Source: Hypomesus transpacificus
Lineage: Eukaryota > Chordata > Actinopteri > Osmeriformes > Osmeridae
DNA: 64,000 nucleotides
Reading direction: 5' to 3'
Assembly (NCBI RefSeq): GCF_021917145.1
Contig: NC_061072.1
Location: 12,605,133 to 12,669,132, forward strand
Shown: in pieces, positions 42,630 through 54,657 of the stretch
Position numbering within the stretch: the first letter of the stretch is position 1
Layout of the letters: the number at the start of each line of letters is the position of its first letter
Notes under the pieces: model-generated
Database searches by the model: none
What the model saw: only the letters and a program-made list of their open reading frames with translations
Told to the model about the DNA's origin: nothing
Program-made: the position numbers and the translations under genes

Positions 42630-45600
42630 ATGGACACGAGAGACACAGCCCCTGATTCGTGGGAGCTGGAAGAAGATGCCGAGGCCCCGGCTGCCGCGGA
42701 ACTCCAGTCCGCTTTCGCCGCTCTCAACGTAAATGCCACGCCATTTGTCCCAAATGTGAACGCGGCGGTGTTTGTCCCGACTTTTCCACAAAGCAGTCCT
42801 GCAGAAACATCAGTGTCTGGCGGTGACGGTAAGTTTCCGATTGTAGAAGTCAGCATCGGAATAACAGGATTTGACAGGGGTGACAGCTGGTAGTCTACGA
42901 TGCTAGCCAGTTAGCTACTGTAGCCACCAGCTAGCCAACCAAGTTAGCCAACCAGTTAGCTAACTTGTAAATGTCCGTTCTTTGCTATGTGGCAGCACTG
43001 AATGGAAGTTTATCTTAATATGCCCTAACTAGTTTAGATAAATATGAATGTAACATTCAGAACAGTCTTAACGAACTATGACCGTACAATGTTTGAATAA
43101 TTCAAGTCTAATAATAATACCAAGTTTAACAGTGAGTGACATTGTCTGGTCACACTGGACTTGAGTCATACAACATGCGTGTCAGGTTAGATTTTTCTGG
43201 CATATGCATCTGTATTCACAGGTGCCGCAGATACAATTGCCTGTATGGAGGTGACAGAATCAGTTGGTATGTAGCCTGTCATTTTTGCTTTTTAATGTAC
43301 ATCTAACCATTCCATACAGAAGGTCATTATAGTAGACCATGGAACTGGAGATGTATGGACACTGCTTTGCTTCTCAAAAATCTGCCCAGACATCAGGGCT
43401 TCAACGGATTTCCAGATCTACATTGACTAAATTAGGTTGCCCTTAAACACTGTTTACTTCTCATTTCATCAGTTTGATAAATCTCCCTGCTTAGCTTCAC
43501 TGTGCACTTGAGTGTACAGGGCCTACTCTGAAACACAGGCCAGGCCTTCCAGTCCAAACTGTGAGGTTTGGCAATTGTATGATGCAACACTAAAGGCCCA
43601 GTATCTTAAAATATACCTTTTCCCCTCTCTTCCACATGTGGAATCGGGCATGATATCAAGCTTCAGGTGTGGCAACTCCAAAACTAGAATGTAACTTGTG
43701 GGTTTTTTTCGACTCTGTTCAGGAAGTATTGCAACAGAGTTGTGAGGTGCCATGTTGCAGCGTGCTGCCGGTGTCCAACTGCATATGTGCTGATGTCAGG
43801 TGTTCACATTTTGGCCAGAGTGCTGCTCACATCTACTCAAGTTACAGGCCTGATTTATCAGTCAGCCTGACACCTGCAACTTTAGCTTGCCAGGGAGGAA
43901 CAGGAGAGTGAGACGAGAGACAGAAAATGGATGTGGAAGGAGAGAGAGGAGTGTGAAGGCCTGATTACAAATATGTAATTCTAGTGGTATAATCACCTTA
44001 TTGGTTTAGACATTTAAAAATACACTAGCCAACCTCTTTGTTCTGAGGAATGCATGTTTTTTGACTTGCAAACACACTAAGATTTTAAACAAATGTCAAA
44101 GTTGATCAAGTCATAAAACGTCTATCACCTTTTGGATTGTTGAATTGATAAGGCTACAAATGATTACATATTAATATACCGTGAAATCCAAATCTTTAAT
44201 AGTATTTACAGGTAGTATTTGACCTATGACTAATGTAGACCATCTTCATTGAACTGATGCTGTCTGTCCCTTTAGCTCCTGTGGAAAACGGAGGCACGGA
44301 GACGGAGGTTATGGCAGAGCTTGTGGAGGAGGAGACCTGGGATCAGAAGGAGGAGTCTGGGGACGCTGAGCCTGGAGGGGGTGGAGGAGGTGGAGGTGGA
44401 GGAGGAGGGTCTCAAGGGGCTGTGGAGGAGATACAGGGAAGGGGGGAGGAGGAAGAGGAGGAGGAGGAGGAGGAAGAGGAGATGATGGAGGAGGAAGAGG
44501 AGGAAATGCCCATGCCAAAAGTAGCCCCCTCCCAACCGGACGCCCCCAAGAAAGAGCATGTCAACGTGGTGTTCATCGGTCATGTCGGTGAGTTCCCACT
44601 GCCTGGTCTTTTTTCACCTGTACCTCATCTTTCTGTCTAGGAATTGTTTTCTACGGTGTAAATTGCTGTTGTACTTGTCTTTGAGAGCCAGTCCAGTTAG
44701 AGTCAAAGATAATCATACACAAATGTTTTATTCTTTTAACAACTACCGTCTGTACCAGATGCTGGCAAATCAACAATCGGAGGACAGATCATGTAAGTCA
44801 TTAGGCCTAAATGATATGGTTGGACTTTAATTACTACTTAAATTGAATTTATGGTAGATCTTCACAAACACATTCACATGTCAGTCTGGTATGATGTGTT
44901 GATGCTAGGTACCTGACAGGAATGGTGGAAAAAAGAACCTTAGAGAAGTATGAACGAGAGGCTAAAGAGAAGAACAGAGAGACATGGTGAGCTCGTCTTT
45001 ACTTAAAACAATTTATTTTGAGATGTGTGCTGGTATTTTAAACAGAACATGGAACCCTTATGACATCAGCTGTCTCATCTCCCAGGTACCTGTCGTGGGC
45101 GCTGGATACCAACCAGGAGGAGAGAGACAAGGGCAAGACTGTGGAGGTGGGCAGGGCCTACTTTGAGACGGAGAAAAAGCACTTCACCATCCTGGACGCG
45201 CCCGGTCACAAGAGCTTTGTGCCCAACATGATTGGCGGGGCATCTCAGGCTGACTTGGCAGTCCTGGTGAGGGAGACTCACTTTTTCTATGCTGAGTCAT
45301 TCTGGACTGCAGTAGGGGGATAGCATAGTCCCGCAGGGTATTATCTGTGTAAAGACTGAACACAACACTGTGGCTCTACTAATGACAGTGTGGCAGGTTC
45401 AAACATGACTGATTTTGTATGGGGCTCGTTTTGCCAGAGTCAAATCCATAAACCCGATAAATCTGTAAACCTTTTGTTCATAACTGTTATTTAAATCTTG
45501 TGAATTAAGATGTCCCCCATTAATTAGCAACATTTATATTCAGCCTAGAAAACTGACACCTCTGAAACAACATGAAATATAAATGTTCCCTGGATTCCTG

Positions 45601-48600
45601 TAAATTATTGAAACAACATTAATTTACAGTATGGATGATTGTCTATAGCACTCTTATGCATACCTTCCTTACAGGTTATCTCGGCCAGGAAAGGGGAGTT
45701 TGAGACAGGTTTTGAGAAGGGCGGCCAAACACGGGAGCACGCCATGCTGGCCAAAACAGCCGGAGTTAAACATCTAATCGTGCTTGTCAACAAGATGGAT
45801 GACCCCACTGTCAACTGGAGCCTGGACAGGTGAGGTCAAGTTTAAGTGAAAACATTTAGAATGATTTAGGAAATGAATAGTTACTGAGCAATGCTACAAA
45901 ATGCATACATAATGTGTTATCGTTTTTACTGCAATCTGAGCCAGCCCTCCCTCTGCCTCCTTCCACTAGGTATGAGGAGTGCAAGGAGAAGCTGGTGCCC
46001 TTCCTGAAGAAGGTGGGCTTCAACCCAAAGAAGGACATCCACTTCATGCCCTGTTCTGGGCTTACAGGGGCCAACCTGAAGGACCCAGTGGAGGAGTGCC
46101 CTTGGTATACGTACGTATCTCCAATATGGATGGTTCCTCATTGAATCCTGCATTGAGGCACATTGATATATCATCAGTAGCATCCTGGAACAAAAGTTAC
46201 TGGTTTACTGTATGTCTACTCACTTATACTCGTTATCTTTCTTAAAAATCGGTCCATTGTTCTCAGAAAGATCACACGACTATCAGAAATGAGCATCCCT
46301 GGTCAGACAGTCAGTTAGTTCAGTCTTCATTGTCATAGCAGTCAACCAAACAAATTAGTCTCCTCTGTCATAAAACGGACTGATATTTATGAAGCTGTTC
46401 ACAGTACAGACAGTTATTTCCAACTGCCGCTAAGTAAAGATGATTAGAATCAATTCCAGGAGATTTATTTTGCTTCAGTAAAGGATTATAGAGGATTGTT
46501 TGGATTGATTCTCTCTTTCTCACTCTCCCAAACTCTCCTCCCTTCCCATCTCTCTCACTAGGGGCTTTCCATTCATCGCCCACTTGGACAGCTTGCCAAG
46601 CTTCACCAGACCCATGAACGGACCAATCAGACTCCCCATCGTAGACAAGTATAAGGTGGGGAACCACATCCTAGCACAGTCTCCCAGTTCCATACTACTG
46701 ACAGGCACGATCAGACAGCCCTGATTCCTTTACATGCACAATTCCCATGCCCAGTCACTATATCATTTTAGCATTCATGAAAAAGCATGCATGTACTTAT
46801 AAAACGTATGGGGAATTACATTTTTACTTCCAAACCGTCAAATTCATGGAAACCAAGCTTTCAGAATTGTCGTTCCATGTCCATCCCTCTTCCCTGTCTT
46901 GGTTCTTATCCTCTCAGAAGAGGCCCCACGGTCCTGGGTGTCCCTCCAAGATCCCCACATACATACACGCACACACACACACACACATTCACACTCCTGC
47001 ATCACTCAGCTCTTTGGCAGTAACTTCAGTAGTGTGTGGGCGTAGTTTTGGAGCCGGAGGAGAGATGGCTGGGAGGAGGGAAAGCTATGGAATTAAGATA
47101 TGTTATAGCTTTCTCAGCAGGATTTTCACAGAGCTTAACACACACATACACACAAGCAGATACACGGGTGCAAGTTGTTGTGTAAGGGTGTTATGAAAGC
47201 GAAGATCTCTAACTGGGGCCGATGTTCATTGGAGGTAATGAGATTACTGTGGTCCAGGTAATTGTAGACGCTGGTTAGGAGGATAGGCTGGTTGTTGCTC
47301 AGCCAGTTTCTAACTGCTACACAAGGGGATCAACAGACAAAGATTCTGCACTGCTACAGATATAAATTAAAGATCACGCAACCATATAGTCTGGGTTCTT
47401 AGATTTCTCTGAACCAATTAAGTAGGCTTTAATTTTGTGTTTTTCAGGACATGGGCACAGTGGTCCTGGGCAAGCTGGAGTCAGGCTCAATCAGCAAAGC
47501 TCAGCAGCTTATTATGATGCCTAACAGGGTAAGACTACACACCCACACATTGTCCATGGTGAAGCACTATCTTTTTTTGTGCATGGAAGAGTCAAAAGAC
47601 AAAATACATGCATTTGCATTGACACCATGAACATGCAGTAGTTTTACATATATAGTGTGGCCATGCAATGACAGTAACACATATGATACCTGGAATGATG
47701 TCATGTAGTGGTCTGGTGGATTGGTCTTATTTACATAATGATACGGGGAAACAGAGGACGCCAGTAATGACACCCATTTGTAATGATTGCGCTAGCACAC
47801 CGTGGAGGTGCTCAGTCTGCTGAGTGACGACGTGGAGACGGACGATGCCACCCCCGGGGAGAACCTCAAACTGAGGCTGAAGGGCATCGAGGAGGAGGAG
47901 ATCCTGCCTGGCTTCATCCTCTGCAACGCAGAGAACCTCTGCCACTCCGGACGCACCTTCGATGCCCAGGTAGGAGCGCCGAGCAAGTGGAACAGGATTT
48001 TGTCTACCTCTACTGAGATTAGAGGACATTTTGTCCACCGAGGCCACAGAAAGTGTAGGGTTACCGTTGCTAATGAGGCCTTTGTGATGCCGCTACAGTA
48101 TACATTGGCTTTGTTCTGTTTCATAGCTAGTCCTTAACATACCAACACACACACACACACGTTTAAATGTGTGTTTTGGTATGTATTGTATTATACTATA
48201 TTCTGAGCTGATTTGTCTGTTTTTGTCGTTTTGTTTCTAGATCGTCATCATTGAACACAAGTCCATTATCTGTCCAGGTTACAATGCAGTCTTACACATC
48301 CACACTTGTATTGAAGAAGTACAAATCACAGTAAGTCTCTTAAAGTTTAGCACCACAAAACAGCCCAGACATTAAATACCTTGCCTTGGTGGCCTCTGGT
48401 TATTTAAAAACAAAATACAAAGGACACGGACATGCATTAGTTTGTCTCCATTAACTGGCTTGACTCAAATGCTTCTCAATCTTTAGGCCTTAATCTGTCT
48501 GGTGGACAAGAAGACGGGGGAGAAGAGCAAAATGCGGCCTCGCTTCGTCAAACAGGACCAGGTGTGCATCGCCAGATTACGGGCAGCAGGGACCATCTGC

Positions 48601-48806
48601 TTGGAAACTTTCAAGGACTTCCCTCAGATGGGAAGGTTTACCCTCAGAGACGAAGGTGAGCGGGGTGAAGATGTGCCAGAGAGAGAGAGAGAGAAAGTGA
48701 ATGTGTGTGAGTGCCTGGATGTATTTGCTCACTGCCCTTCTATTTCCTTGCAGGTAAAACCATTGCTATAGGCAAGGTGTTGAAGCTGGTACCAGAGAAG
48801 GACTAA
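42630..48806 (+). CDS. gspt1: eukaryotic peptide chain release factor eRF3a (GSPT1)
   Basis: Fourteen coding exons: 42630-42828, 43222-43266, 44276-44587, 44759-44792, 44909-44986, 45086-45266, 45675-45829, 45970-46110, 46562-46655, 47448-47528, 47796-47969, 48241-48330, 48487-48655, 48754-48806; 601 aa. eRF3 is the GTPase partner of eRF1 in translation termination. The N-terminus carries overlapping PAM2-type PABP-binding motifs ([19 protein letters not shown], about 32-51), then Gly-rich and Glu-rich tracts in the third exon. The GTPase domain has G1 GHVDAGKST, G3 DAPGH, G4 NKMD and switch segment DKGKTVEVG; domains 2 and 3 follow ([31 protein letters not shown] at the C-terminus). EF1A-like families are excluded by the eRF3-specific [20 protein letters not shown] block. 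rsl1d1 follows directly, as on human 16p13.13. Confidence 0.96.
44380..44510 (+). repeat. gspt1: coding GGA/GAG trinucleotide tract in gspt1
   Basis: An in-frame run of GGN codons is followed by GAG/GAA codons, encoding about 13 Gly and two Glu blocks in the disordered N-terminal extension. Confidence 0.9.
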
Positions 48807-49413
48807 AGGACAGTAACTTGGAGATCCTGGAACGGGCGTTTTGATCGAGGAGAAAGCAGCAGACCCAGCTAGCCACTCTCTCTCTCTTACACACCGTTAT
48901 CTATGGAGGGGGGTGAGGAAGAGGAGAACACAAATGTGAAAGAAAAAAAGAAAGACTGAATCAGTTTTTATGAGGAACAATACTAATCGCAAGACCAGTC
49001 CAGTGTGTCAGCTTTCTCATATTGAGACCTCAGCTATGCCACTATTGTAGCTAACTAACACCCTGTTTTCTGGCCAACCTCATGTTTAGCTGGCCCACAT
49101 TTGTTTTGGAATGGATGCAGAGGTGCTTTGTTTGGGAATAGTGGTATTGATCTGATATTGTGTGTGGATCACAGTTAGTCTATAATCATGATTTGCAAGT
49201 AAATCACTACATTGAAGAAAACAATGCCAAATGGACAATGTTTTGGTCATAATTATCCCCAACCAAAATCCTAATCGTGATCGACACGCATTTCAAATAC
49301 TTTATATGGATGCACTATGAAACATGACACTTAGATTGGTCATGCATTCACACACATACAAGACACTCATACGCAAACACACAAACGTGTCATTTTCAGT
49401 GAACAACAATGGA

Positions 49414-49419
49414 AATAAA
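49414..49419 (+). terminator. gspt1: polyadenylation signal of gspt1
   Basis: AATAAA followed within 25 nt by a GT-rich element (ctctgtgtatgttttgtttt). Confidence 0.75.
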
Positions 49420-49590
49420 ATAAATTGATAAAACGACTCTGTGTATGTTTTGTTTTTTTAAACCGTTATAATTATATATTTTGTTCATAGCTAGACGTTC
49501 GTTTTGGGGTAAACGCTGGTCAATTGTGTCATTAGCTTGTTTTTGAATAAAGTTGGGAGAGTTCAAAAGTTTTAATGACGTAGGAACAAG

Positions 49591-49601
49591 TGCGCATGCG
49601 C
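49591..49601. promoter_or_regulatory. rsl1d1: palindromic NRF1 site of the rsl1d1 promoter
   Basis: TGCGCATGCGC is a perfect NRF1 consensus 33 bp before the rsl1d1 ATG, with a CRE-like TGACGTAG at 49576-49583 beside it. NRF1 is a known regulator of housekeeping and ribosome-biogenesis promoters; binding here is inferred from the motif. Confidence 0.6.
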
Positions 49602-49634
49602 CTTTACGGTATACGTACACGTGAAGCAAGAGGC

Positions 49635-52600
49635 ATGGCAGAAAAAGTAGAAGATGTGGTCCTGGACCAGGCGCAGGTAAAAACTTCAATTGAGAAAAAA
49701 TTGAATGTCGTTCTATGTTGCTGAATTTACCAATACAGATTTTATAAGAATGCTTGCGATGTGTTAACATTCCGGTTCATTTTAACTACACTGTGATGTT
49801 GGCTAGCTTCCGCTAGCCTAGTTAGCTAAGGTTAGCTTGACAAATGATCTTGACTAGAACCGCTCGCTTGCAAACTAATAGTTGTCCAGTTGGTTTATCA
49901 GTTGAGTATCTAATTTGCAATGCCACCCAGTAACATTTAGAGCTGTTTCATAAGTCGTGCAAGGTTAACAATTTGATCAAGTATGTCTCACGTGTCATGT
50001 TTTACTGCGTGTCTCGCACAGGTGAAGAAAGCCGTCCAGGCGCTACAGGCGTTCGTGAAAACCACGTCCACCCAGGACACTCTTTTGGAGGAGAGCCATC
50101 AGTTCTCCCTACTCTTCACCCTCTGGAAGATCCCAAAACAGGCCCAATCCATTCGCATGTGAGACCCAGCCTTATCCTCCTAGTCCAAGGCATTGTGTAC
50201 CTAACTCAATGTAGATGACCCACAGAACTGTATGGTTTACGTCATCTGACACTTGTCAAACAATTTTCCAGAATGTATTTGTAATTTTTGTCTCAGTGTG
50301 ACATGGAAGGGATATAACAGTTCATCTTAAAATGACAATTTCAAATATTGTCCATACTCACCCATATGTTGCAATCCTCCAGCCCCCTGCCTCATGGTCT
50401 GCGCTCAGATGTAGATGAAGTGTGCCTGTTCACCCGAGACGAGCCCAAAATGACCTCTGATCAGACCCAGCGGTTCTACAAGAAGCTGCTGGAGGAGAGG
50501 GGTGTCAAGAACATCACAGAGGTACAAGTCCAACACAGCTGGAGTTTCATCTACCCCTGCATGATAAGCCTAAATGCTCCCAGAGCAGTAACATTACAAT
50601 GCAGGATGTATGTTGTATTTCATAAAGTCTGAATCTGTAGTTTGTACTTTCTCACACTACTTGGGGAGATGAAAACGTTGGTATGTATTGATAACGGTAA
50701 CAGCAGCACCCCAGCAAACCCTGTCCTCCAGTGTCAGTGTTGGACACGGGCAATGCCGGTGCCACAGAGACTCAAAGTATATCCAGATGGACCTCCCTCT
50801 TCCAGTGGAGCCTGTCTCTACAACTTTGAAACAAAGCATGTTTATTTGTATTTTTTTTAGTTTTATAAAATGACATACCAGAAAGGATTATAGACGACAT
50901 GTTGTTTTTCCATGTGTCCTGTCCAGGTGATCCCGTATAAAGTGTTGAAGACAGAGTACAAGCCATATGAGGCCAAGCGCAAGCTGCTGGGGAACTTTGA
51001 GATGTTCCTTTCTGATGACCGTATCCGCCGCCTGCTGCCCTCCCACCTTGGCAAACACTTCTATGAAAGGAAGAAGTGAGTCCAACTTCAGCTGTGTTAC
51101 CATGTATGCACCCATGTTAGCGGTTCTTAGAGTGGTAATGTTTGTATATTCTTGCATCCTGTAATCGGGAGACAGATTTGCTCGTGAAAGGAAAGTTGAA
51201 TGATGGGACACAAATTGTTCCTCAGTGGAATACAATGCTCTGTAGAATGACTTGTTTTCTCTAAATAGGGATCCTCTATCAGTGAACCTGCAGAGCAAGC
51301 ATTTGGCCAGAGACATCCAGAGACTGATCCAGGGCTCCACCATGAAGGTGTCCAAGAAGGGCAGCTGCTGGTGAGCCGTCACACTGCTCCTGGTCACTGG
51401 AGACACAACTTGAACACAGACATGAATGTTACCTACACTGTACATCTTACAACAGTTCCATAAGCAGCACCCCAGCAAACCCTGTCCTCCAGTGTCAGTG
51501 TTGGACACGGGCAATGCCGGTGCCACAGAGACTCAAAGTATATCCAGATGGACCTCCCTCTTCCAGTGGAGCCTGTCTCTACAACTTTGAAACACAGTCG
51601 TAATCAGGCAGTTTTGTAACATTAAACTATGGAGGTCTTTTCTCTTGTTTTACCGAACGACAAATTAAAAGTTCTTCTGTTGTGCACTCCTAGCTCAGAT
51701 CATGCAACCAATCTTCTTGTAATGTGTTTTTTTTGTTGTTATTGTAGCATGGCTCGCGTGGCCCACTCGGGGATGACCACGGAGGAGGTGACAGAGAACA
51801 TTGAGGCCACAGTCAGCACAGTCGTCAACAAAATACGCCTGGTGAGTTCCAAGCCAACATTTGCCACGTGAATGGATTTTACCACCCGTCCTAAACGTTT
51901 TGGATGGAGAGTGAACCTGATGATGCCTTTTTTTCCTCAGAAAGGAAAGGTGATCAAGGTCATCCACCTGAAGAGCCAATCCTCTGTGGCTCTGCCCATC
52001 TACACGTCTGATCTTAGTCATCTGACTATAATAGAGGATGCACAGAGGGAGGCCAGGAAGGCCAAGGTGTGTGAGACTAAAATAATCTAGAGCGATGGTG
52101 GATATTGTTGTCTGCGTGTGTGCATAAGGGAGAGACTGTGACTGTAAGTGTTTGAGCCTACCCTATTCTCCTACTGATAACCGTGTGTTTTTCTGTGTGG
52201 CTACAGAAGGCCTCCAGCAAGCTGAAGAGAGCCAGGAAGCAGCAGACGTCCACAGAGAAGACGGAAGCAGAGGAGGAAATTCCAGAGCTGGTTCCCATAG
52301 TAACGCCCAGCAAGAAAGCCAAACTGCAGGTCAGTGTCACTCATCTAAAGTCAGTCTGAAGCTGATTTATATTATTGCACACAAAGAAAACAATGTTACC
52401 GTGTTAAGTACAAAAATGTTAAAGTGCATAAATTGACAGGTTGTTTTACCTACAACTACAATGGTTGAAATCTTTCCTCTCTCCCCCATAGACACCACCC
52501 CAAAAAAAGAAAGTACTGGAGAAGGTACCTAAACCACCAGTAGGGAAGAAAGGACAGAAAGCTAAAGCCAAGCTGGCCAAGAAAAAGGGTACAAGACCCC

Positions 52601-52638
52601 CTTCCCAGAAAATGAAAAGGAAGGTGGTCAAATCCTAA
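49635..52638 (+). CDS. rsl1d1: ribosomal L1 domain-containing protein 1 (nucleolar)
   Basis: Nine coding exons: 49635-49676, 50022-50158, 50383-50521, 50927-51075, 51269-51370, 51748-51841, 51941-52066, 52207-52329, 52492-52638; 352 aa (human about 490, which has a longer Lys-rich tail). RSL1D1 (Cic1/Utp30 family) is a nucleolar factor of pre-rRNA processing, also tied to nucleostemin and senescence. The L1 domain spans about residues 15-270: [29 protein letters not shown], the [20 protein letters not shown] helix, [32 protein letters not shown], and the strand-helix [15 protein letters not shown], followed by a basic tail ([28 protein letters not shown]) likely to be a nucleolar localisation signal. 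Introns 3 and 5 each contain an identical 132-nt segment described separately. Confidence 0.95.
50702..50825 (+). ncRNA. candidate intronic H/ACA-type small RNA, copy 1
   Basis: A 132-nt stretch (50702-50833) in the intron 50522-50926 of rsl1d1 is repeated without a single difference at 51463-51594, although the flanks are unrelated. The 5' half folds: GCACC (50706-50710) pairs with GGTGC (50758-50762), and CCCTGTCC (50719-50726) pairs with GGACACGGG (50742-50750, one bulge), leaving a pocket-like internal loop. A hinge-like AGAGAC (50766) follows, and ACA at 50820-50822 is followed by three bases, as in H/ACA RNAs. The 3' hairpin is weaker and the H box is not canonical ANANNA. Its target and family are unknown. 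Confidence 0.5.
51463..51586 (+). ncRNA. candidate intronic H/ACA-type small RNA, copy 2
   Basis: Second copy of the element, identical over 132 nt (51463-51594), in the intron 51371-51747 of rsl1d1. ACA is at 51581-51583. Intronic location in a nucleolar-protein gene is typical for vertebrate snoRNAs. The alternative is a non-functional local duplication. Confidence 0.5.
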
Positions 52639-52884
52639 TGTTTGTCTCTGTCCCTCTTTCCCTCGCTCATTATGAACTTTGTACCATAAAGATTCAAGTG
52701 ATGTCATGGATGCTGACATTTGTTAAGTAGACTCCCAGGGCTGGTTATAAAGATTAAACATAATGGTGTTGTGTCTAGTCTTTTCAAGGCTCCAGTATCC
52801 ACGAAAGCCACAAATGAAAATCATACAGCTTTGTTGAAACAGAGCAAATAACGAAAGGTCATTTGTGTCCCAACGTTTCTGGTA

Positions 52885-52890
52885 AATAAA
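52885..52890 (+). terminator. rsl1d1: polyadenylation signal of rsl1d1
   Basis: AATAAA about 250 nt after the stop, followed by T-rich sequence. Confidence 0.6.
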
Positions 52891-52899
52891 TAGTTGTTT

Positions 52900-53809
52900 T
52901 TTCAAAACATCTTTTGTATAATTCCAGGTTGTATATTAAAGGATGTTAAAACATTTTTGATGTGTGTTATGTATTCTATATCTTGACTCATAATTTCCAC
53001 CCATTACCAACCACTCATTGTATGCTGTGTAGTGCTACTTTTTTTCCACCCCTACCTATTGAGGCATTGTGTTGTACTACTACGTAGGGCTGCGTTAGCC
53101 TTGAGGTGTGTTTACCCTCGGAGACCAGTCAGCAGAGCCTGGCTGGATCAGATGACTCTATTGTCAGTGAGGATCATAACGTGCCTGTACACCTGCTGTC
53201 TGCCTGTTTCAACAAGGTAGTGTTTGTTTAGAATTTGTATTAATTTAGATTTGTAATTGATATTCTGAAAGCTTTTTATTGAAGTACCACAGCCATAATG
53301 GCTTGCAGAAGTATGACAGACTGTTGAAGTCAGTTTAGTGGTGATACGAGTGTAGGTGGTGTCTATTGTAGATGACTATGATGTTTCTACACCAGTGGTC
53401 ATTTGAGACCAGACACAAGCAGGTGGTCTGTATTCATTGGCCCTATCCTACTCCAGGTCTATGTTGACAGTGAGGCTGGCTGGAATATCCTGGGTTGAAA
53501 GTAAACTGAGGGTAGGTACGATAGAGGTAAACACTGAGCAACTGTCGACCACAGACTCGGCTACAACTATTTTAAACTGCTATCTTGACAACTGGTAGAT
53601 GTGAATATCGATGCGTCAGTAATATATCTAGCCTATGAGCATCAACTGAAGGACAAACAGGATGTAATGAATGCTAACTTGCACTGTACTGGTAGTTTGG
53701 ATGTTGTTTATTTACGTTTGATTATTTTTGGAATAAAATCCGCCCCTCCTGCAGCAAAAGGGGCCAGACAGAAAAGGTGCGGTCCTTCTTCAGAACAGAA
53801 CCTGTCAGG
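52900..53809. other. intergenic region and 5' flank of the pirt-like gene
   Basis: No supportable coding exon. A donor-like caacaag/gtagtg near 53217 could end a non-coding 5' exon of the downstream gene, but no clear acceptor pairs with it. Confidence 0.3.
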
Positions 53810-54154
53810 ATGACTTCAGAAGACACTGCCCTGCACACAGACCTCATCGGATCCCAAGATTCTACTGGCAGAACCGTCTCTCCAACTCCAGAACCTCCCC
53901 GCTGGACCTACTTTCATAAGCCCATCATCGTCATGGTGATGGGGGGCCTGATGTCTGGTGTGGGGGCTGTTCTATTTCTGCTCCACTACCTGGGAGTGAC
54001 GGAGACACCCCACGCCACCGCCCCTGCCTGTCTGTCCATCGGGCTGATGTTTGTGGTGGTGGGGCTGGTCTGGGTTCCCATCCTCAAGGAGAAACTCAGA
54101 CGGACAGGTCTGGGGGGCTGCAGGGCTAGGGAAGGTTCTAATAGCAGTGTGTGA
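53810..54154 (+). CDS. pirt: phosphoinositide-interacting protein (PIRT)-like membrane protein
   Basis: Single coding exon, 114 aa (human PIRT 137). PIRT is a two-pass membrane protein of sensory neurons that binds phosphoinositides and modulates TRPV1/TRPM8. Two hydrophobic segments are visible: KPIIVMVMGGLMSGVGAVLF (about 40-62) and CLSIGLMFVVVGLVWVPIL (about 76-95), followed by a basic stretch KEKLRRTG fitting a lipid-binding C-terminal tail. The junctions KPIIVM.GG and GLVWVPI.K match PIRT. The N-terminus is diverged and the tail is shorter than in mammals. An in-frame ATG at 53777 could add 11 residues; 53810 is preferred because the upstream frame has no family resemblance. Its neighbour, the tmem238-like gene, is also beside PIRT on human 17p. 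Confidence 0.72.
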   Translation: MTSEDTALHTDLIGSQDSTGRTVSPTPEPPRWTYFHKPIIVMVMGGLMSGVGAVLFLLHYLGVTETPHATAPACLSIGLMFVVVGLVWVPILKEKLRRTGLGGCRAREGSNSSV

Positions 54155-54657
54155 CATATAAATACTGGGAGAATTTTCCTGACACAGATGAGCCCTGTTG
54201 GCTAAATATAAATGAAGATTCATTTTAATAAGTATGCTGGAACTACCCTGACACATGGAATCACAAGAGTGGAACGTAGAAGACGTTGTATCAGACCATA
54301 GATAATCCTGATTGTGAAATAATAAGTAGGCTTATGCAAGATCATAAGATTGAGGGTTGATTAATAAAATGCGATCTCACTTATTTTTATCCTTCTGAGA
54401 TTACTTCGGAAAGACGTGTAATAGAATATGATAAACTTTTATGGGCGAAATTTCATACATCTCCCACGAGTTGGTGAACTTTGAACAGTTTTACAATAAT
54501 CTTTTGTACGCGTCTCTGCAAGTGCTCACTCGCGTCTCCGCTCCATGCGCCAGGATTCTGGATCAACAGTTCCCCCTCAGGAATTCGCAATTACCCCTCA
54601 CAACTTTAGGAAATCAAAGGTAACTTCTAAAGAGGTGTTATTCATTAGGCCTACATC

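Larger units (their letters stand above)
48807..49634. other. gspt1 3' UTR and short intergenic region to rsl1d1
   Basis: The gspt1 3' UTR ends at AATAAA 49414-49419; only about 215 bp remain before the rsl1d1 ATG, so the two genes are very close in tandem. No further gene is seen. Confidence 0.6.

Noticed and set aside
50208-50255. Possible C/D box snoRNA (TAGATGA ... CTGA) in rsl1d1 intron 2
   Set aside because: Too short, imperfect C box and no terminal stem.
51180-51240. Possible C box (AATGATGG) in rsl1d1 intron 4
   Set aside because: One mismatch to the C box and no matching CTGA D box with a closing stem.
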